Positions 1 to 11,648 of a DNA stretch of 64,000 bases are shown here, in pieces. Every line of letters begins with the position of its first letter. The stretch's first letter is position 1. The translations under genes and the position numbers were made by a program. The notes below the pieces were generated by a model. That model was not told where the DNA came from, searched no databases, and saw only the letters and a list, made by a program, of their open reading frames with translations. Source of the DNA: DASRDU01 sp046331565 (GTDB lineage Bacteria > Acidobacteriota > Blastocatellia > RBC074). The stretch spans positions 434,001 through 498,000 of the forward strand of contig JAXLQP010000002.1 of the NCBI GenBank assembly GCA_046331565.1, given 5' to 3'.

Positions 1-839
1 AGATCAGGATTGATGCTCACGATGCGGCCAGCGCGCACCGCAGGCGTTTCGGCAAAATCGCGCCGCAGTTCCGCGACACTGACGAGTTCAGTGCCGTGAC
101 TTTCGGGAACGATGATGATCTCAGGCGCGCGGGCGATGACCGTTTCGCGCGAAAACTGCGGATAGTCCGCTGTCTCTGCGCCTGAGATTGATTCGCCACC
201 GGCAATGGTGATCAGGTCGTTGATGAATGTGTTGTGTCCGGCAGTGATGAGCGGCGCGTTTTGCAGCACATAAAAAACACGCGGGCGCGGCAGGTCTTTG
301 ACGCGGTCGCGCACGGCCTGAATGCGCTGCTGCATTTCGACAGCGATGGCGCGAGCGCGTTCAGTCGCGCCGGTCACTTCGCCAATGCTCAGAATCGAGC
401 GGCTGACCTCTGCGACCGTGCGCGGATTCGAGACATAAACCGGAATCTTCAGTTCATCGAGCTGGCGTGTGATTTTCTCAAGCTGGCTGGAAGTCGTGAT
501 GATGATGAGATCAGGTTTGAGCGCGATGATGCGTTCCAGATTGGGCTGAATCGTGTCGCCGACTTTCTCTTTCGTTTTCGCTTCAGCCGGAAAGTCGCAG
601 TAAGTCGTCACTCCGACAACGCGTTCACCGAGTCCGAGCGCAAAAAGAATTTCAGTAATGTTCGGCGCGAGTGAAATGATGCGCTGCGGCGTGTGCGCGA
701 GAGATACTTTGCGATTGATCTCATCGGTGAATTCGCGCTGAGCGGCGGTCTGAAGCGGCGGCGCTGTGTGACAGCCTGCAATGAAAAGCAGCGCAGCAAA
801 AAAGAGGCGATGAATTGTGCGAGCGGGGCCGGGCATCAT
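1..839 (-). CDS. btuF: BtuF-like vitamin B12 ABC-transporter substrate-binding lipoprotein (3' end outside window)
   Basis: The frame is open from the ATG at 839 to the window edge (279 full codons). The N-terminus is hydrophobic with a lipobox, IAGC (Cys around residue 23), so the mature protein is probably a membrane-anchored lipoprotein. After it come motifs typical of the periplasmic-binding-protein family of cobalamin and iron-siderophore transporters: RIISLAPNITEILFALG, then KPDLIII, then ITAGHNTFINDLITIAGG. The cobalamin riboswitch directly upstream decides in favour of B12 rather than iron chelate. A GGAAGGA Shine-Dalgarno sequence precedes two adjacent ATG codons (839 and 836); either may be used. 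Permease and ATPase partners would lie outside the window. The function is inferred from family and riboswitch. Confidence 0.85.
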   Translation of the reverse strand, partial: MMPGPARTIHRLFFAALLFIAGCHTAPPLQTAAQREFTDEINRKVSLAHTPQRIISLAPNITEILFALGLGERVVGVTTYCDFPAEAKTKEKVGDTIQPNLERIIALKPDLIIITTSSQLEKITRQLDELKIPVYVSNPRTVAEVSRSILSIGEVTGATERARAIAVEMQQRIQAVRDRVKDLPRPRVFYVLQNAPLITAGHNTFINDLITIAGGESISGAETADYPQFSRETVIARAPEIIIVPESHGTELVSVAELRRDFAETPAVRAGRIVSINPD

Positions 840-857
840 TTTCCTTCCGAAATGCAA

Positions 858-895
858 AGGCCTCAGACACGACCGAAAGAGCGCGTCTGAGGCCT
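858..895 (-). terminator. Intrinsic terminator, likely the riboswitch expression platform
   Basis: An 11-bp perfect stem (AGGCCTCAGAC at 858-868 against GTCTGAGGCCT at 885-895) is followed, reading on the minus strand, by a T-rich stretch (TTTGCATTT). It lies between the cobalamin aptamer and the Shine-Dalgarno sequence of the btuF-like gene. It therefore probably stops transcription when B12 is bound. Confidence 0.7.
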
Positions 896-965
896 GAAAC
901 CCGGAAAGAAAAAATCACCTGCACAACCGCGCCGCCCTCTTTCAGCCGAAGAGGCAAAGCCGCAA

Positions 966-1165
966 TGGCATTCAGGCAGGTCTCCTGACTTGGTTTGCCG
1001 GACTATCAGTCCTGAATGCGACGGCAGCCTTCTCGCGCTCTTGCGGCGCAATGGCCTCACAGCAGCGCATTCAAACAAACCTTACAGTGGCGGTGACCGC
1101 GCGGGATTCGCACCCGCTTCCCTATTCTCCTGCTAAAGCAGGCACCTGAAGCCGTGACAAAGAGC
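966..1165 (-). promoter_or_regulatory. Cobalamin (adenosylcobalamin) riboswitch
   Basis: The minus strand contains the conserved B12 box, GTCAGGAGACCTGCC, at 975-989. Upstream of it, at about 1080-1130, are the characteristic GGGAA...GGTGCGAATCC segment and the CCACTGTAAGG segment. Order and spacing match the class-I cobalamin aptamer. It lies in the leader of the B12-binding-protein gene, followed by a terminator hairpin, so control is most likely by premature termination. Outer boundaries are approximate. Confidence 0.93.
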
Positions 1166-1218
1166 CGTCAAAGGAAGGCGCAAAGTAGCACGCGACCTCA
1201 GAGGTGTCAAACCCGCTG

Positions 1219-1352
1219 ATAACCCGGCAGCATTCTCCATTCTCCATTTTCAATTCTCCATTCTCCGGCAAAAGGCAGTGACCGATGGGACTGCCTCAGG
1301 CAGGTAATGGAGAATGCAGAATGAAGAATGGAGAATGAATCCGGCGGGGTTA
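1219..1352. repeat. Inverted word array (CATTCTCC words)
   Basis: The left arm at about 1231-1266 is built from repeated ATTCTCC words. The right arm at about 1307-1337 carries the reverse complement, GGAGAATG words. The pair is flanked by a further short match (AACCCGG at about 1221 against CCGGCGGGGTT ending at 1351). The centre holds a smaller stem (GGCAGT...ACTGCC). The structure begins at the stop codon of the VWFA gene, so it could also act as a transcription end or mRNA stabiliser. It is not an obvious T-tailed terminator. Confidence 0.7.
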
Positions 1353-2384
1353 TTTCACTCTGAGCTGATTGATGTGCGTGATGCGGGCTGGCGGTTTGCC
1401 TTCGTCGTTCTGCACTTCGACTCTGACTCTGGCTGATTTGCGTTTGGTGTTTGGCGGGTCAATGGCGAGCAGGTAACCGGAGCGAATGCGGTTGATGATG
1501 CCGCTGAGCGCCGGGCGAATCTCATCGCTGGTACGGCAGAAGGCGGCGGTTCCGCCTGATTCGGTGGCAATGCGTTCAAGGCCGCTTTGATAGGCCAGAT
1601 TCAGCGTGTCGCCGCGATGCACAAGGTGCAGCACATAAATCGGCACGGTGAAGCGGGCGAGTGATTCAACGGTGCGGCTCATCCGCTCCTGCACGGCGCG
1701 GTCAGAAAAGCGGCGGCTCAGGTCGCCCGCATCGCTCGAATTGATCACCGGGTTCAGATAATCGGCGCGATAGCTGCCGATGGCGCTGTCGGTGATGTAA
1801 AGCACTGACAACCGCACGCCCGCTTTTTGCAGCATCGCCGTCGCCAGTTGCGCGACAGGTTCGAGCGTGTCGAGCAGTCCGGCCTTGCCGCTGACCTGCA
1901 CCGAACCGATTTTTTCGTTCAGGATTTTGTGATCCGAGGTCGGTTCCTGAATGACTGTCAACCCGTCCTGCGCGCGCAGCAGGCCAATCCAGTACTGATC
2001 GCTGAGGTCGGCAATCGCGGCCTGCAACGCGCTGCGGGCTTCATCCACGCGGGCCAGGTCGGCCACCGTGTCAAAAACCACCAGCATCACCGTGCCGCTG
2101 CGCGAAGTCTGAAAGCCTTTGATGGCAACTTCACGATCATCAATGAAAATTTTGAACTGCTGCCGCTTTGCATCGTCCCGAAAGCTGCCGTCTTCGCTCT
2201 CAATCCACACCGGAATCTTCAACTGAGTTTTCGCCGGAGCTTCAGGTTTCGGTGACGGCTTCGGCGCAATCTGCTGCTGCGCTGAAATCGTCACGGACAG
2301 GATTAACAGGATTGACAGAAGCAGCAACTGCACAGAAAAAATCCTGCACATCCTGTTCATCCTGTCTGATGTTTCTTTCTTCAT
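1350..2384 (-). CDS. Secreted VWFA-domain protein of the acidobacterial family
   Basis: The protein has about 344 residues, with an N-terminal hydrophobic signal (LLLLSILLILSV) and then a Pro/Lys-rich linker. A von Willebrand A-like fold follows: VMLVVFDTVADL occupies the first MIDAS strand, and RLSVLYITDSAIGS and VPIYVLHL are later strands. The overall pattern matches the 'VWFA-related Acidobacterial domain' family (TIGR03436). The usual DxSxS metal motif is degraded to DTVAD, so metal-dependent ligand binding is doubtful. The start is ambiguous. ATG at 2384 is given; a TTG at 2390 overlaps the TGA of the upstream receptor gene, so the two genes are probably translationally coupled. The first codons lie inside a repeat (2295-2369). 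The role is unknown; export to periplasm or cell surface is inferred. Confidence 0.8.
   Translation of the reverse strand: MKKETSDRMNRMCRIFSVQLLLLSILLILSVTISAQQQIAPKPSPKPEAPAKTQLKIPVWIESEDGSFRDDAKRQQFKIFIDDREVAIKGFQTSRSGTVMLVVFDTVADLARVDEARSALQAAIADLSDQYWIGLLRAQDGLTVIQEPTSDHKILNEKIGSVQVSGKAGLLDTLEPVAQLATAMLQKAGVRLSVLYITDSAIGSYRADYLNPVINSSDAGDLSRRFSDRAVQERMSRTVESLARFTVPIYVLHLVHRGDTLNLAYQSGLERIATESGGTAAFCRTSDEIRPALSGIINRIRSGYLLAIDPPNTKRKSARVRVEVQNDEGKPPARITHINQLRVK
2295..2369. repeat. Inverted word array (ACAGGAT words) inside the start of a coding region
   Basis: GACAGGATTAACAGGATTG words at 2295-2318 face ATCCTGCACATCCTGTTCATCC words at 2340-2369, forming a hairpin. The array encodes residues about 6-30 of the VWFA protein, including the region just before and within its signal peptide. 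The same word family recurs at 57176-57255 in non-coding DNA. Confidence 0.7.
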
Positions 2385-2386
2385 CT

Positions 2387-5314
<2,928 letters not shown>

Positions 5315-5436
5315 TTCACCTGTCGAAAATCTTCAAGGGCAAGCTAGGGGCAAAGTTCATCTGTGAGGCTGATACGATAGCTCAGGCGGTCAGATGAGGC
5401 CAAGGGTGAAGCAACGTAAAAAATGTAAAAAGAAAC

Positions 5437-5512
5437 ACCGGGACAGTACCGCGAGCGTCAGCGAGCGGAGCCTTGTTGACAGGCTGCTTTTCGCTCGCGG
5501 TACTGTCCCGGT
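5437..5512 (-). terminator. Perfect 21-bp inverted repeat; terminator of the upstream receptor gene
   Basis: Arms 5437-5457 and 5492-5512 are exact reverse complements (ACCGGGACAGTACCGCGAGCG). The 34-nt loop contains further GCGAGCG copies. On the minus strand the stem is followed by a long T-rich run (GTTTCTTTTTACATTTTTT), so it should terminate the transcript that ends at 5517. Arm length and internal repeats also resemble a REP-type palindromic element. Confidence 0.75.
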
Positions 5513-5516
5513 CAGT

Positions 5517-8500
5517 TCAGAAATTGAAGCGCACGCCGAACTGCATCTTGCGGGCATCCGCCGCCGAAGTGAAACCGAGCGGCTGGGTCGGCGCTTTCGT
5601 GCGATCACCATTGACTCTGAAATCAGTGGCGGTCGCAAGAGTGGTGCCGACGACGTTGTTGATGCCTGCCAGATTGGTGTGGTTGAAAAGATTGAAGCCC
5701 TCAACGGTGACTTCAAAGTACCGCTGTTCCTTGACGGCAAAGCGCCGCGCCAGCCGCAGGTCGAAGCTGTAAAACGGCTCGCCCGTGCCGGTGTTGCGCC
5801 CGGCCTGGCCCGGACGGTCGCTTTGTGAACGCCCGTCGTTGTTGGCATCGAAGCCGAGCAGCAGGTTGAAGGGGCGACCGCTGCCCGCAATGAAAATCGG
5901 CGCAAGCTGCCAGTCCTTCACAATCGGACTGGAGAACGGGCTGCCCAGAATGCCGCTGATGACGAAGCGATGCCGCTGGTCAAAAGCCGACAGCGCGCGG
6001 TCGAGCCGCACGTTGAGCGGATTCTGCGCCGAGAAGTCGCTGTTGAAATCGGTCACTTCATCAATTGACTTCGAGTAAGTGTAATGCGCGTTCAGGCCGA
6101 TATAGTTGCTGAACCGCTTCGTCACCTGCAACGTTCCGGCGTGATAGAACGAACTGGCCGACGATTCATAGATGTTGTCCTGGAAGCGCAGCGGATTGCG
6201 GAAGTCGCTGGTCAGCCCCGCCGCCGCCTGCGCCGCCGTCGGGAAGCGGATGAAAGTCGCGCCGCCGTTCGGATTGAGCGGATTGACCGGGCCGGTGCGC
6301 TTGAACTGATTGATGTCGCGGTTGCGCGTCAGATACAGACCGCGCGTGTAAAGATAGCTGGCTTCCAGCGAAAAGCCTTTGCCGAGATCCTGCTGAATGC
6401 CGAAACTGGCCTGATAAGTGGTCGGGCTGCGGTAATGCGGCTCCTCGCGGAAGCGCACTTCAAGCGGCGCGCCCGCTCGCGGCGTCAGGCTGATCGGCGC
6501 GGCGGCCAGGTCAGCCGCTGTAATTGTGCGGGTTCCGATGATTCCGCGCGCGAGCAGCGTCTGATAGACCGTGAATGAAGTCGGCAGTCCGAGCGCATTT
6601 GAAGTGGCTGTGGCCAGCACGATGTTGATGTTGCCCGGATCGCCCCTGCCGCTCAGTTCAGTGGTGACATTGGCGACGGCATTGTTGATCGGGCCGACAA
6701 AGATTCCCGCGCCGCCGCGAATCGCGGTCTTGCCGTTCTTGAACGGATCCCACGAAAACCCGGCGCGCGGCTGAAAGTCCTTGTGATAAGTCGGCAGGAA
6801 GAACGGCTCTTCGCTGACGTAATAGCGCAGCCCGTAATTGAAGGTGAAGTTCGGCGCCATCTTCCACGTGTCCTGCACGTAGAACGAATTGCGATCAGTC
6901 CACGACCGGGCCAGCGGATCACCGAATCCGGCCTGATAGACAATCGGCAGATTGAAGTTGAACGACTGAAGCGCATTGACCGGCGCATTCAGCGCGGCCA
7001 CCAGATCGGGCCTGCTGGCGGCGGTCAGGAAGGTCGTGATCTGCTGCACCACCGTCGGCCCCAGCGCCGGATTGAGCGCGATGATGTTTGACAGCGGAAT
7101 GGCCGTGCCGAAATTGAAGCGACCGCCAAAGAAGGTTTCGCTGTTGGTAAAAACATCAAGCACGTTAATGGCAAAACCGAACTTGATGGTGTGATCGCCC
7201 GCAATCTTCGTCAGGTTGTCAACGATGTCGTAATGCCGTTCGTAGGTGGTCGAAGGCAGGAAGATGTCACGTCCGAAATTGCCAAAACCTTCAATGTTGA
7301 ATTCCGGTCCGATCTTGTCATTCGGGATGACGGCAAACCGCTGATACCCGAACTGCAGCTTCAGTTCATTGAAAAACGTGTTGCTGAACTGATAGTTGTG
7401 CGAGGCCAGAATGTCGCCGCCGAAACTGTCGAGCGTGCGCCCGCGCGAGACCGCCGTGAGCGCCCCGGCAGCCTGATTTTCAAAGACGTAATCGTTGATG
7501 TTGGCGCGAATGTAACCGGTGCTGCGGTCAGTGAAATTGTGATCGAAGCGCGCGGAAAAAGTCGTCTGATTCGAATCGAACGGAAACTGCCCCGTCGCAC
7601 CGGTGAAGAGATTGACGGTGCGCGGATAGTTCGTTGAAGTCGTGGTCAGAGCCGCGCGCAGCCCGGCAGCGACACCGGCAAGCTGAGCATTGCCACTCGC
7701 TCCCAGAAAATCGAGCAGCCCGGTCTGTGAGGCTGTCGGCTTGAAAATATTCGGATCGTTGAGCAGGTTGACGAAGGTCGTTTCGCCCTGATTGAACCGC
7801 TCGACAGCCGTAAAGAAGAACGTCTTGTCCCTTCTGAGCGGGCCGCCAAATGAACCGCCAAACTGCTGACGGTCAAAATCCGATTTGCCCTTCGGGTTGA
7901 AATCGAACGCATTGCGCGCGTCAAACCGCTGGTTGCGGAAGAAGCCGAAAATGCTGCCGTGATAATCGTTGCCGCCGGTTTTGGAAACGATGTTGACGAC
8001 GCCGCCCGAAGCGCCGCCGAATTCGGCGCTGAAGCTGTTGCGCAGCACCTGAAATTCCTGCACCGCCTCCTGGCTCAGCCCGCCGCGCACGCCGCCCGAT
8101 GAGTTGAGCGTTTCAGCGCCGTCCAGCGCGACCGCATTGCCGCGCCCGTTGTTGCCGCCGAACGACAAACCCGATTGCGGCGTCTGTGCGACGCGAAAGT
8201 CCGAAGCGTCCGCGATGTTGTCTGAATCGGTCACGCCCGGCGTCAGCAGCGCGTAATCAAGATAATTGCGACGGCTGATCGGCAGGTTCTGAATCTGTCG
8301 TGATTCGATGACCGACGACTGCTGCGTGCGTTCAGTCTCGACAACTTCGGTTCCGGCCACGACATCAACGGCAATTTCAACTTTGCCCGCCGTCAGTTTG
8401 ATCGGGATGTTGGCCTGCTGGCCGACGGTCAGTTCAATCTTTGCGCGGCCTGGCGCAAAATTCGCGGCTTCGACCCTGATTTCATAAGGGCCGGGCAGCA

Positions 8501-8822
8501 GTTGCACGAAAATATAGTTGCCCTGGCCGTCGGTCGTGGCGGTTCTGGAGGTGCCCTTGTTGAGATCGGTCAGAGTTACTTTGGCGCCGGGAATGGCCGC
8601 TTCAGCCTGATCGGTCACGGTGCCGCGCAGTTCCGCCGTCGAACTCGACGCCTGCGGATAAGCGGTCAGAACGCCGACGGTCAGCATTAAGAGAAACAGG
8701 CCGGTCAGCGTCGCCGTGACTCTGGTTATCAGGGACTGGTTGATGGAGCTTACTGGTTGATGGTTGTTTTCTGTTTTAGTCAGTTTCACTGATTGGCTCA
8801 AACAGCTTCCAATACTTCGCAT
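5517..8822 (-). CDS. TonB-dependent receptor, Oar-like, with N-terminal carboxypeptidase-regulatory-like domain
   Basis: The protein has 1101 residues. A late hydrophobic signal segment (about residues 35-55) is followed by a carboxypeptidase-regulatory/CNA-B-like domain (ELRGTVTDQAEAAIPGAKV... GNYIFVQLLPG, about residues 63-145). A full plug follows (LDGAETLNSSGGVRGG, EAVQEFQVLRNSFSAEFGG, GGVVNIVSKTGGN). The beta-barrel ends in FGVRFNF with a terminal Phe. AGGAGA lies 7 nt before the ATG. The protein should import an unidentified large substrate across the outer membrane using TonB energy. This is the standard acidobacterial architecture and a useful contrast to the plug-poor neighbour. The substrate is not predictable. 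Confidence 0.93.
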   Translation of the reverse strand: MRSIGSCLSQSVKLTKTENNHQPVSSINQSLITRVTATLTGLFLLMLTVGVLTAYPQASSSTAELRGTVTDQAEAAIPGAKVTLTDLNKGTSRTATTDGQGNYIFVQLLPGPYEIRVEAANFAPGRAKIELTVGQQANIPIKLTAGKVEIAVDVVAGTEVVETERTQQSSVIESRQIQNLPISRRNYLDYALLTPGVTDSDNIADASDFRVAQTPQSGLSFGGNNGRGNAVALDGAETLNSSGGVRGGLSQEAVQEFQVLRNSFSAEFGGASGGVVNIVSKTGGNDYHGSIFGFFRNQRFDARNAFDFNPKGKSDFDRQQFGGSFGGPLRRDKTFFFTAVERFNQGETTFVNLLNDPNIFKPTASQTGLLDFLGASGNAQLAGVAAGLRAALTTTSTNYPRTVNLFTGATGQFPFDSNQTTFSARFDHNFTDRSTGYIRANINDYVFENQAAGALTAVSRGRTLDSFGGDILASHNYQFSNTFFNELKLQFGYQRFAVIPNDKIGPEFNIEGFGNFGRDIFLPSTTYERHYDIVDNLTKIAGDHTIKFGFAINVLDVFTNSETFFGGRFNFGTAIPLSNIIALNPALGPTVVQQITTFLTAASRPDLVAALNAPVNALQSFNFNLPIVYQAGFGDPLARSWTDRNSFYVQDTWKMAPNFTFNYGLRYYVSEEPFFLPTYHKDFQPRAGFSWDPFKNGKTAIRGGAGIFVGPINNAVANVTTELSGRGDPGNINIVLATATSNALGLPTSFTVYQTLLARGIIGTRTITAADLAAAPISLTPRAGAPLEVRFREEPHYRSPTTYQASFGIQQDLGKGFSLEASYLYTRGLYLTRNRDINQFKRTGPVNPLNPNGGATFIRFPTAAQAAAGLTSDFRNPLRFQDNIYESSASSFYHAGTLQVTKRFSNYIGLNAHYTYSKSIDEVTDFNSDFSAQNPLNVRLDRALSAFDQRHRFVISGILGSPFSSPIVKDWQLAPIFIAGSGRPFNLLLGFDANNDGRSQSDRPGQAGRNTGTGEPFYSFDLRLARRFAVKEQRYFEVTVEGFNLFNHTNLAGINNVVGTTLATATDFRVNGDRTKAPTQPLGFTSAADARKMQFGVRFNF

Positions 8823-9056
8823 ATGAATGTCTCCTGTTTCTGGCGTGGCGCATTCAAGCCAGAGGGAAAGTTTGTGTGCGGTGAATGCAGGCTAACGAAT
8901 AAAGAAACATAATTCAAGCGGCGGTTCGAGACTTGCCGAATCCCGCGCCAAAGACCATCCGAATCAGCCGGCACGGGCGGTTATGAGAATCAGACGACCC
9001 TGTACTAAACTGCCGCCGTCACGCTTTCATTCGTTACCAGGAAAAACAAATCCGAA

Positions 9057-9812
9057 ATGCCGATGCTGATTACCGAACGACGCGGCGCGGTGCTGCTCAT
9101 CACGCTCAACCGCCCCGACAAACGCAACGCGCTGCATCCTGATCTGATCGCCGCGCTCAATGAAACCCTGGCGGAAACTGCCGCCGACGCGGCGCTGAGT
9201 GTCGTGGTGCTGACCGGCGCGGGTTCGGCCTTCTGCGCCGGACTCGATCTCGAACACATTCTGACCGTCCCGCCTGAGCTGAAAGCCGCCCGCCTCGAAT
9301 CAGTTTTTGAAATCTTTCGCCGCCTCTGGACGCTGCCGCAGCCGGTGATTGCCGCCATCAACGGCCCGGCCATCGCGGGCGGATTCGACCTGGCGCAGTT
9401 CTGCGACCTGCGTTTGTGCGCGCCCCCGGCGGTCTTCGGTCAGGCTGAAATCAATCTCGGCCTGACACAGATCATGTTTCCGCTTTATAAAATCATCGGC
9501 CTCAGCCGCGCAAAGGAACTGGCGATGACGGGCGAAATCATTTCAGCCGCAGAGGCTCATCGCATCGGGCTGGTCAATCACATTTATCCGGCTGATGAAC
9601 TGCTCAGTGAAGCGCTGCGACTGGCTGAAACGCTTGCGGCCAAACCGCGCGCCGCATTATTTGAAACCAAACGCCTGAGCCGCGACCTGATCGAAATGGA
9701 TACTGAAGCCGCCTTCAAAAGAATGGGCGCGGCGATTCAGGAAAGATTACGTTCGGACGAACACCAGCAGACCCTCAATGAATATCTGGCGCGACTGAAA
9801 CGGCGCACCTGA
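9057..9812 (+). CDS. Enoyl-CoA hydratase/isomerase (crotonase) family protein
   Basis: The protein has 251 residues, a normal crotonase length. The N-terminal LITLNRPDKRNALHPDL, the CoA-binding GAGSAFCAGLDL and the oxyanion-hole loop NGPAIAGGFDLAQFCDL (about 102-117) are clear. Of the two catalytic glutamates of hydratases, the one in FGQAEINLG (about residue 130) is kept. The one in the GGGxEL position is Asp (GGFDL). The usual PGxGGTQRL stretch is replaced by TQIMFPLYKI. It may therefore be an isomerase or another crotonase-fold enzyme rather than a classic hydratase. The start is uncertain: a second ATG lies at 9063 and the ribosome-binding site is weak. The next gene begins 10 nt downstream, so they are probably co-transcribed. 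Confidence 0.85.
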   Translation: MPMLITERRGAVLLITLNRPDKRNALHPDLIAALNETLAETAADAALSVVVLTGAGSAFCAGLDLEHILTVPPELKAARLESVFEIFRRLWTLPQPVIAAINGPAIAGGFDLAQFCDLRLCAPPAVFGQAEINLGLTQIMFPLYKIIGLSRAKELAMTGEIISAAEAHRIGLVNHIYPADELLSEALRLAETLAAKPRAALFETKRLSRDLIEMDTEAAFKRMGAAIQERLRSDEHQQTLNEYLARLKRRT

Positions 9813-9822
9813 AAGGAACCCT

Positions 9823-11619
9823 ATGACCCGCCTGACTGCCCGCTCTGCTTCACTGACTCTGACCGCCCTGCTCGCCATCACCGTTGCCGCTTCAGCGCAG
9901 GACGCACCGGGCAGAGTCGCGCCCGGCATCAATCCTGAACTGCGTGAACACACGCGGCACTTTGAAAAAAAGGTCTGCAAAATTGCCGACAATGTTTACA
10001 GCGCGGTCGGCTGGGATCTGGCCAACACAATTCTGGTCGAAGGCACAAACGGCGTCATCATCGTTGATACCGGCGGCGGCATCGGTTCAGCCCGCGAAGT
10101 CGAAAAGGAATTGCGAAAGATCACCGGCAAGCCGGTCGTCGCCGTCATCTACACGCACTTTCATCCCGACCACATCAACGGCGTAAAGGCTTACACGACT
10201 GATGAGGATGTCAAAGCAGGCAGAGTGGCGATTTATGCGCACGACACGCTGCTGCAGAACGTGCAGAATCAGAGCGCAGTCATCGGCCCGATTCTGGGCA
10301 TGCGTTCGGCCTACTCATTCGGCGCGGCGCTCGAAGCCGAAGACATGAAGGAAATGAACGGCGGCATCGGCCCGAACGCGCATCGCGGCTCAATGGCGAC
10401 GTTCATTGCGCCGACCAGAACATTCAAAGACAAACTCGAAGTCACGCTGGCCGGAGTACAGATGCAGATGATTCATGTGCCGAGCGAAGCGCCCGATGAA
10501 ATCGCCATCTTTCTGCCACAGAACAAAGTGCTGCTTTCGGCTGAAGTGATTCAGGGGCCGACGCTGCCGAACATTCACACGCTGCGCGGCACCAGCTTCC
10601 GCGATCCGGTGAAATGGTTTCGCAGCATTGACGTGCTGCGTTCATTCAGGGCTGAACATCTGGTGCCTGCGCACGGTCAGCCGGTGTCGGGTGCTGACCA
10701 GGTTGAAGAAGTATTGCGGATGTACCGCGACGGCATTCAGTTCGTTCACGATCAGACGATTCGTTATATGAACAAGGGCCTGACGCCGGATGAACTTGCC
10801 GGTACAGTAAAATTCCCGCCGCACCTGGCAAACTTCAAACCATACCTGCGCGAATATTACGGCACGGTGAAACATTCGGTCAGGCAGATTTATCAGGGCT
10901 ATCTCGGCTGGTTCGAGGGCGACCCGGTGGAACTTGATCCGGTTCCGCGCGTCGAGTCAGCGCGGCGGCACGTGGCATTGATGGGCGGGCGCGACAGGGT
11001 ACTGGCCGAAGCGCGCAAGGCTTATGACAGCGGCGATGCGCAGTGGGCGGCTGAACTGGCGACTTATCTGATTCGGATTGATCACAACGACCAGGAGGCG
11101 CGACTGGTCAAGGCCAGTGCCTTTCGCAAACTCGGTTACGCGCAGATGAACATCAACTGGCGCAACTGGTATCTGATGTCGGCGCGTGAACTGGAGGGCG
11201 CACTCAATCTGGAGCTGCTTGGCAAAGCCATCGCGCAGGTTTTCAGTTCGCCCGATCTGGTGGCGGCTTTTCCGGCGCGCGCGTGGGTCGAAGGCTTCAC
11301 CATCCGGCTGAAGGCTGAACAGACCAGTGACGTGAAGATGACGATGGGCTTTGTCTTCCCCGATGTTAATGAAAGTTACGCGCTCGAAATCAGGCGCGGC
11401 GTGGCGCAGTTTCACGAACGGCTGCCTGAAAAGACCGACGCCACACTGACGCTGAACAAAATGACGCTCAATCGCGTTCTGTTACAACAGGTGAAATTCC
11501 AGGATGCCGTGCTGGCTGGTGAAATCAGAATCAGCCAGGGCAGACCCGCTGATGTTCAGCGATTCTTCAGCTATTTCGAAGCGCCGTTATCAGGCGTGAT
11601 CGAACTGACGGTTCGATGA
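9823..11619 (+). CDS. Secreted MBL-fold alkyl-sulfatase-like hydrolase (SdsA1/BDS1 family)
   Basis: The protein has 598 residues, with a signal peptide ending near ASAQ-DA. The metallo-beta-lactamase domain has the metal motif THFHPDH (about 110-117), a further acidic metal ligand in LLSAEVIQG and a histidine in LVPAHGQP. An alkyl-sulfatase dimerisation-type helical region follows (about 370-470). A C-terminal SCP2-like domain (LTLNKMTLNRVLL...FSYFEAPLSG) closes the protein. This three-part order is that of the class-III alkyl sulfatases that cleave sulfate from long-chain alkyl sulfates. Substrate assignment is by family only; some relatives act on other lipophilic esters. GAAAGGA lies upstream of the ATG. 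It lies between the crotonase gene and the tricorn gene, on the same strand. Confidence 0.85.
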   Translation: MTRLTARSASLTLTALLAITVAASAQDAPGRVAPGINPELREHTRHFEKKVCKIADNVYSAVGWDLANTILVEGTNGVIIVDTGGGIGSAREVEKELRKITGKPVVAVIYTHFHPDHINGVKAYTTDEDVKAGRVAIYAHDTLLQNVQNQSAVIGPILGMRSAYSFGAALEAEDMKEMNGGIGPNAHRGSMATFIAPTRTFKDKLEVTLAGVQMQMIHVPSEAPDEIAIFLPQNKVLLSAEVIQGPTLPNIHTLRGTSFRDPVKWFRSIDVLRSFRAEHLVPAHGQPVSGADQVEEVLRMYRDGIQFVHDQTIRYMNKGLTPDELAGTVKFPPHLANFKPYLREYYGTVKHSVRQIYQGYLGWFEGDPVELDPVPRVESARRHVALMGGRDRVLAEARKAYDSGDAQWAAELATYLIRIDHNDQEARLVKASAFRKLGYAQMNINWRNWYLMSARELEGALNLELLGKAIAQVFSSPDLVAAFPARAWVEGFTIRLKAEQTSDVKMTMGFVFPDVNESYALEIRRGVAQFHERLPEKTDATLTLNKMTLNRVLLQQVKFQDAVLAGEIRISQGRPADVQRFFSYFEAPLSGVIELTVR

Positions 11620-11648
11620 GTTGCAAACAATAATTCGGAGGTAACTTT

